DNA of 8,646 nt from Betaproteobacteria bacterium (GTDB lineage Bacteria; Pseudomonadota; Gammaproteobacteria; Burkholderiales; SG8-41). A program made the translations under genes and the position numbers. The DNA is taken from assembly GCA_023266245.1 (NCBI GenBank), contig JAHFRO010000091.1:1-8646 (forward strand), in the 5' to 3' direction. Every line of letters starts with the position of its first letter. Position 1 is the stretch's first letter. Below, one piece after another: positions 6,256 through 8,646 of this stretch. The notes beneath the pieces were generated by a model that saw only the letters and a list, made by a program, of their open reading frames with translations, had not been told where the DNA came from and made no database searches.

Positions 6256-6363
6256 CTGAAAGGTGTCTTTAAAGCCGCCTTTCCGCAATGTGCCATGAGA
6301 AACATGAGTTCAGCAAGTTATCTGTATGCGCGAAGCTGAACCGTGACCCAGGACACCTTTCAG
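6256..6363. repeat. 108-base element with perfect 12-base terminal inverted repeats (possible MITE or IS remnant)
   Basis: CTGAAAGGTGTC at 6256-6267 and its exact reverse complement GACACCTTTCAG at 6352-6363 bracket 84 bases with no open reading frame of note. The right end extends into CTGAACCGTGACCCAGGACA, which has the feel of an insertion-sequence end, but I cannot name a family. No target-site duplication is obvious at the edges. The gap it sits in (6223-6421) has no gene. Confidence 0.5.
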
Positions 6364-6421
6364 ATCACCATCAAATCAACCCACTCGTTCACCGGCATCG
6401 CTCAGCAGCCGGGCGTGGCCC

Positions 6422-7285
6422 TCAGCGTAAATACTCGCGCTGCCATTGCTTGTAGGCGTCGCCGTTCACGAGCTTTTCCATATCCTTCGCCGAAGCAACC
6501 TTGTCCTTGAGGTCGGCTGGGGCACCGCCGTTGTAAAGATGCGTGTAGGTCTCGTGCAGCGCCTTGACCGCAGCCGCGACCGGCTGGTGACCCTGCAGCA
6601 GAATGCGGACGCCGCGCGCGGCGAAGTCCTCGCGCTTGAGTGACGCCGGCGCCGAGCCGATGATGACGGGGAGCTTCGCCGCCGCGTGGATCGCCTGGAC
6701 CTGGTCGAGCGTCTCCACCCCGACGATGAAGATCGCATCCACTCCGGTTGCGGCGTAGGCCTTGGCCCGGGCGACGGCTTTTTCCGTTCCTTCCACCTTG
6801 AGCGCCGCCGTGCGGCCGGCAATCACAAGCGAGGGATCCTGCCGGGCCGCAACTGCGGCTTTGAGCTTCCCGACCATTTCCTCGACCGAGATGAGCTCAT
6901 CCGTGCCCTCGGGTTGCCCGAAGCGCGTGGGCAACAGCGTGTCTTCAATGCTCATGGCCGACACGCCCGCGCGCTCGAGCTCCTCCACCGTGCGCATGAC
7001 GTTAAGCGCGTTACCGTAGCCATGGTCTGCGTCCACGATCAAGGAAAGCTTGCTCGCGCGCATGATGCGCCGAATCTGGTCGGCCAGCTCGGTGAGTGTC
7101 AGCACGATCAGGTCGGGCGCCGCCAGCGTCGTGTTCGAAGCCACCGATCCCGCCAGCATGCCGATTTCGTAGCCGACGGCCTCCGCGACGCGCGCCGACA
7201 GCGGGTCGTACACGCTCGCCGGCGACAAACACTTTGACCCGGCAAGCACCGCGCGGAGCCTCTTACGCTGTTCACTATAATTCAT
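6422..7285 (-). CDS. PEP mutase/isocitrate lyase superfamily protein, oxaloacetate decarboxylase-like
   Basis: This is a TIM-barrel enzyme expected to cleave or decarboxylate a 2-oxo acid with Mg2+. The block LSLIVDADHGYGNALNVMRT continues as VEELERAGVSAMSIEDTLLP. It carries the superfamily metal-binding DxD (DADHGYG) and the SIEDT acid, and closely resembles the oxaloacetate decarboxylase branch typified by Pseudomonas PA4872. The flexible-loop cysteine motif (KKCGH) of isocitrate and methylisocitrate lyases is absent, replaced by TRFGQPEGTD. The His in LLQGHQPV near residue 233 fits the His described for that branch. A tyrosine I recall from that branch appears replaced (VIIGSAPAS). The ATG at 7285 is chosen because GGAG lies five bases upstream; a GTG at 7291 would overlap that site. 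The length is 287 residues. It is downstream of prpD, across a strong hairpin, so a methylcitrate-related role is possible but PrpB itself is unlikely. Confidence 0.88.
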   Translation of the reverse strand: MNYSEQRKRLRAVLAGSKCLSPASVYDPLSARVAEAVGYEIGMLAGSVASNTTLAAPDLIVLTLTELADQIRRIMRASKLSLIVDADHGYGNALNVMRTVEELERAGVSAMSIEDTLLPTRFGQPEGTDELISVEEMVGKLKAAVAARQDPSLVIAGRTAALKVEGTEKAVARAKAYAATGVDAIFIVGVETLDQVQAIHAAAKLPVIIGSAPASLKREDFAARGVRILLQGHQPVAAAVKALHETYTHLYNGGAPADLKDKVASAKDMEKLVNGDAYKQWQREYLR

Positions 7286-7314
7286 GATCACTCCAATCCC
7301 GGTAAAAGAGATTC

Positions 7315-7411
7315 AGCCACAGAGAGCACAGAGAACACAGAGGGCCATAAAACTCAAACCGATCCTGTTCTTGTTTTGTTTCTCTCTGTGAACTCTGTGT
7401 CCTCTGTGGCT
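7315..7411. repeat. CACAGAG-type palindromic repeat, copy C (best preserved)
   Basis: The left arm (7315-7343) and right arm (7383-7411) pair over about 29 bases with only a few mismatches. The left arm is AGCCACAGAGAGCACAGAGA followed by ACACAGAGG. The right arm in reverse complement is AGCCACAGAGGACACAGAGT followed by TCACAGAGA. A 39-base loop separates them. It fills the 134 bases between prpD and the PEP mutase-superfamily gene, so it would form a large stem in a prpD transcript. It lacks a clear T-run, so whether it terminates transcription is open. Confidence 0.85.
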
Positions 7412-7419
7412 AATGCCTT

Positions 7420-8646
7420 TTATGTCGCCATCAGGTCCATGAACTCGTTGACCGGCATTGCCTCGATCCGCTGCTGATCAAGGCACACCTTGAGGATGGC
7501 GTCGCGCTGCTTGGGCGCAAACACGCGCGCGACGTTCTTCTCGAATTTGTTCATCAAGAGCGGTACCCCCTCCTTGCGCCGGCGGCGGTGCCCGAGCGGG
7601 TACTCGACTTCGGAGAGCGGACTCTTCGAACCGTCCTTGAAGAAAACCTGGATGGAGTTCGCATTGGAGCGCTTGGCGGGATTGAGATAGTCCTGGCTGT
7701 AGCGCCTGTATTCGACCACTTTCATCTTCGCGCGCAGCGCGTCAATGCGCGGGTCGGCGGCGATGTGGTCCTCGTAGTCCTCGGCGGTGAGCTTTCCGAA
7801 GATCATCCCGACCGCCATCATGTACTGCAGGCAGTGGTCGCGATCGGCCGGGTTGTGCAGCGGCCCGGTCTTGTTGAGGATAATGTTCGACGAGTCGTGC
7901 GTGCGCACGTCGATGCGCTTGATGTCATCCAGCCGATTCTTCGCCAGCGGATGCAGCCGGATCGCCGCCTCCACCGCGCTCTGCGCGTGGAACGCCGCGG
8001 GATAGGCGATCTTGAACAGCACGTTCTCCATGATGTAGGTGCCGAACGGCCGCTGGAACCGGAACGGCCTGCCCTTGAACAGCACGTCGTAGAAGCCCCA
8101 GGTCTTCGCGCTGAGCGCCGATGGATAGCCCATCTCGCCTTTCAACGCGAGCAGCGCGAGCCACACGCCGCGGCTGCCCGCGTCCCCTGCCGCCCATGAC
8201 TTGCGGGAGCCGGTGTTGGGCTTGCGCCGGAAAGTCGCGAGCGCGTGCCCATCCACCCATGCGTTTGAAACCGCGTTGACGATCTCGTCGCGCGTGCCGC
8301 TGAGCATCCGGGTCACCACCGCGGCGGTGGCGATCTTCACCAGGATCGTGTGGTCGAGGCCGCGCGCGGTGAAGCCGTTCTCGATCGCCAGCCCGCCCTG
8401 GATCTCGTAGGCCTTGATCGTCGCCTCGAGCACCTCGCGCATCACGAGCGGCGGCTTGCGGCTCGCGATCCGCACCCGGCTCAAGTGATCCGCCGTCATC
8501 AGGATGCCGGCGATGTTGTCCGAGGGATGGATCACGGTTTCGCCGTAGAACGCATCGTTGAAGTCGAGCCAGCGTATCAACGCGCCGAGGTTGAACGCCG
8601 CTGCCACCGGATCGAGCTGAAACGGCGTGCCCGGAACGCGCGCGCC
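7420..8646 (-). CDS. prpD: 2-methylcitrate dehydratase PrpD (MmgE/PrpD family), 5' end outside the window
   Basis: PrpD dehydrates 2-methylcitrate to 2-methyl-cis-aconitate in the methylcitrate cycle of propionyl-CoA breakdown, in the cytoplasm. The visible 408 residues run from RVPGTPFQLDPVAAAFNLGA at the edge to MPVNEFMDLMAT at the stop. They parallel Escherichia coli PrpD along the whole length, with LDFND then HPSDN, GLDHTILVKIATAAVV, NTGSRKSWAAGDAGSRGV, GEMGYPSALSAKTWGFYDVL, FRFQRPFGTYIMENVLFKIA, GPLHNPADRDHCLQYMMAVG and YPLGHRRRR. The family is about 480 residues, so roughly 75 residues are missing beyond the right edge. The frame is open to position 8646, so an apparent GTG start at 8607 is internal. 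No internal damage was seen. No prpB, prpC or acnD is visible; the next gene leftward is a related-superfamily enzyme rather than PrpB. The Gly/Phe-Tyr difference at LDFNDAFYGET (E. coli LDFNDTWLAAE) is a variant worth noting near the HPSDN motif. Confidence 0.93.
   Translation of the reverse strand, partial: GARVPGTPFQLDPVAAAFNLGALIRWLDFNDAFYGETVIHPSDNIAGILMTADHLSRVRIASRKPPLVMREVLEATIKAYEIQGGLAIENGFTARGLDHTILVKIATAAVVTRMLSGTRDEIVNAVSNAWVDGHALATFRRKPNTGSRKSWAAGDAGSRGVWLALLALKGEMGYPSALSAKTWGFYDVLFKGRPFRFQRPFGTYIMENVLFKIAYPAAFHAQSAVEAAIRLHPLAKNRLDDIKRIDVRTHDSSNIILNKTGPLHNPADRDHCLQYMMAVGMIFGKLTAEDYEDHIAADPRIDALRAKMKVVEYRRYSQDYLNPAKRSNANSIQVFFKDGSKSPLSEVEYPLGHRRRRKEGVPLLMNKFEKNVARVFAPKQRDAILKVCLDQQRIEAMPVNEFMDLMAT

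Noticed and set aside
6422..7285. Assignment as prpB (2-methylisocitrate lyase)
   Set aside because: The lyase KKCGH cysteine loop is absent and the motif blocks match the oxaloacetate decarboxylase branch.
7315..7411. Short direct repeats suggesting a CRISPR array
   Set aside because: The units are 9 bases with 2-base gaps and inverted across the centre; there are no spacers of CRISPR length and no cas genes.
7588..8199. 203-residue plus-strand open frame opposite prpD
   Set aside because: Shadow of a well-conserved PrpD coding strand; no recognisable domain or ribosome site.
8605..8607. GTG at 8607 as the start of prpD
   Set aside because: Family-typical residues RVPGTPFQLDP continue upstream in frame to the window edge, so the gene is cut by the edge.

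Overview
The window looks like chromosomal DNA of a high-GC betaproteobacterium of the Burkholderiales type, probably an uncultured or environmental one. Three things suggest this. It carries a Bug-type (TctC family) periplasmic solute receptor and the tail of a second one. Its genes are of the isolated small-acid catabolism kind (acyl-CoA ligase, carboxymuconolactone decarboxylase-like, SMP-30 lactonase-like, PrpD, PEP mutase/isocitrate lyase superfamily). Its intergenic spaces hold dispersed palindromic repeats. No rRNA, tRNA, CRISPR array or intact transposase was seen, and no stretch over 300 bases lacks a gene.

Layout, left to right. Positions 1-258 (minus) hold a chimeric remnant: the Rossmann N-terminus of a Gfo/Idh/MocA oxidoreductase runs, out of frame, into the last 20 codons of a Bug receptor. 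Next on the minus strand are an intact Bug receptor (282-1259), an acyl-CoA ligase (1299-2918) and a carboxymuconolactone decarboxylase-like protein (3036-3470). These read as one leftward cluster: decarboxylase, ligase, receptor, remnant. Divergently transcribed are an alpha/beta hydrolase-fold protein whose nucleophile position is glycine (3624-4460) and an SMP-30/gluconolactonase-like protein (4714-5646). A lower-GC orphan membrane protein (5638-6222, minus) converges on the latter and overlaps it by 9 bases. After a short inverted-repeat remnant come an oxaloacetate-decarboxylase-like member of the PEP mutase/isocitrate lyase superfamily (6422-7285, minus) and prpD, 2-methylcitrate dehydratase (7420 to beyond the right edge, minus).

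The genes fit uptake and breakdown of an unidentified organic acid. The Bug protein would capture it, the ligase would activate it as a CoA ester, and the decarboxylase-, hydrolase- and lactonase-like proteins would act on ring or lactone intermediates. The prpD side belongs to propionyl-CoA (methylcitrate) metabolism. The substrate cannot be read from the sequence, and no TctA/TctB membrane subunits or regulators are present.

Four intergenic spaces contain palindromic repeats. Three are copies of a hairpin whose arms are tandem 9-base units (CACAGAG plus two bases); one of these is nested inside a second palindrome. No clearly new multi-gene system is visible. The best leads are the nucleophile-less hydrolase, the chimeric remnant and the repeat family.
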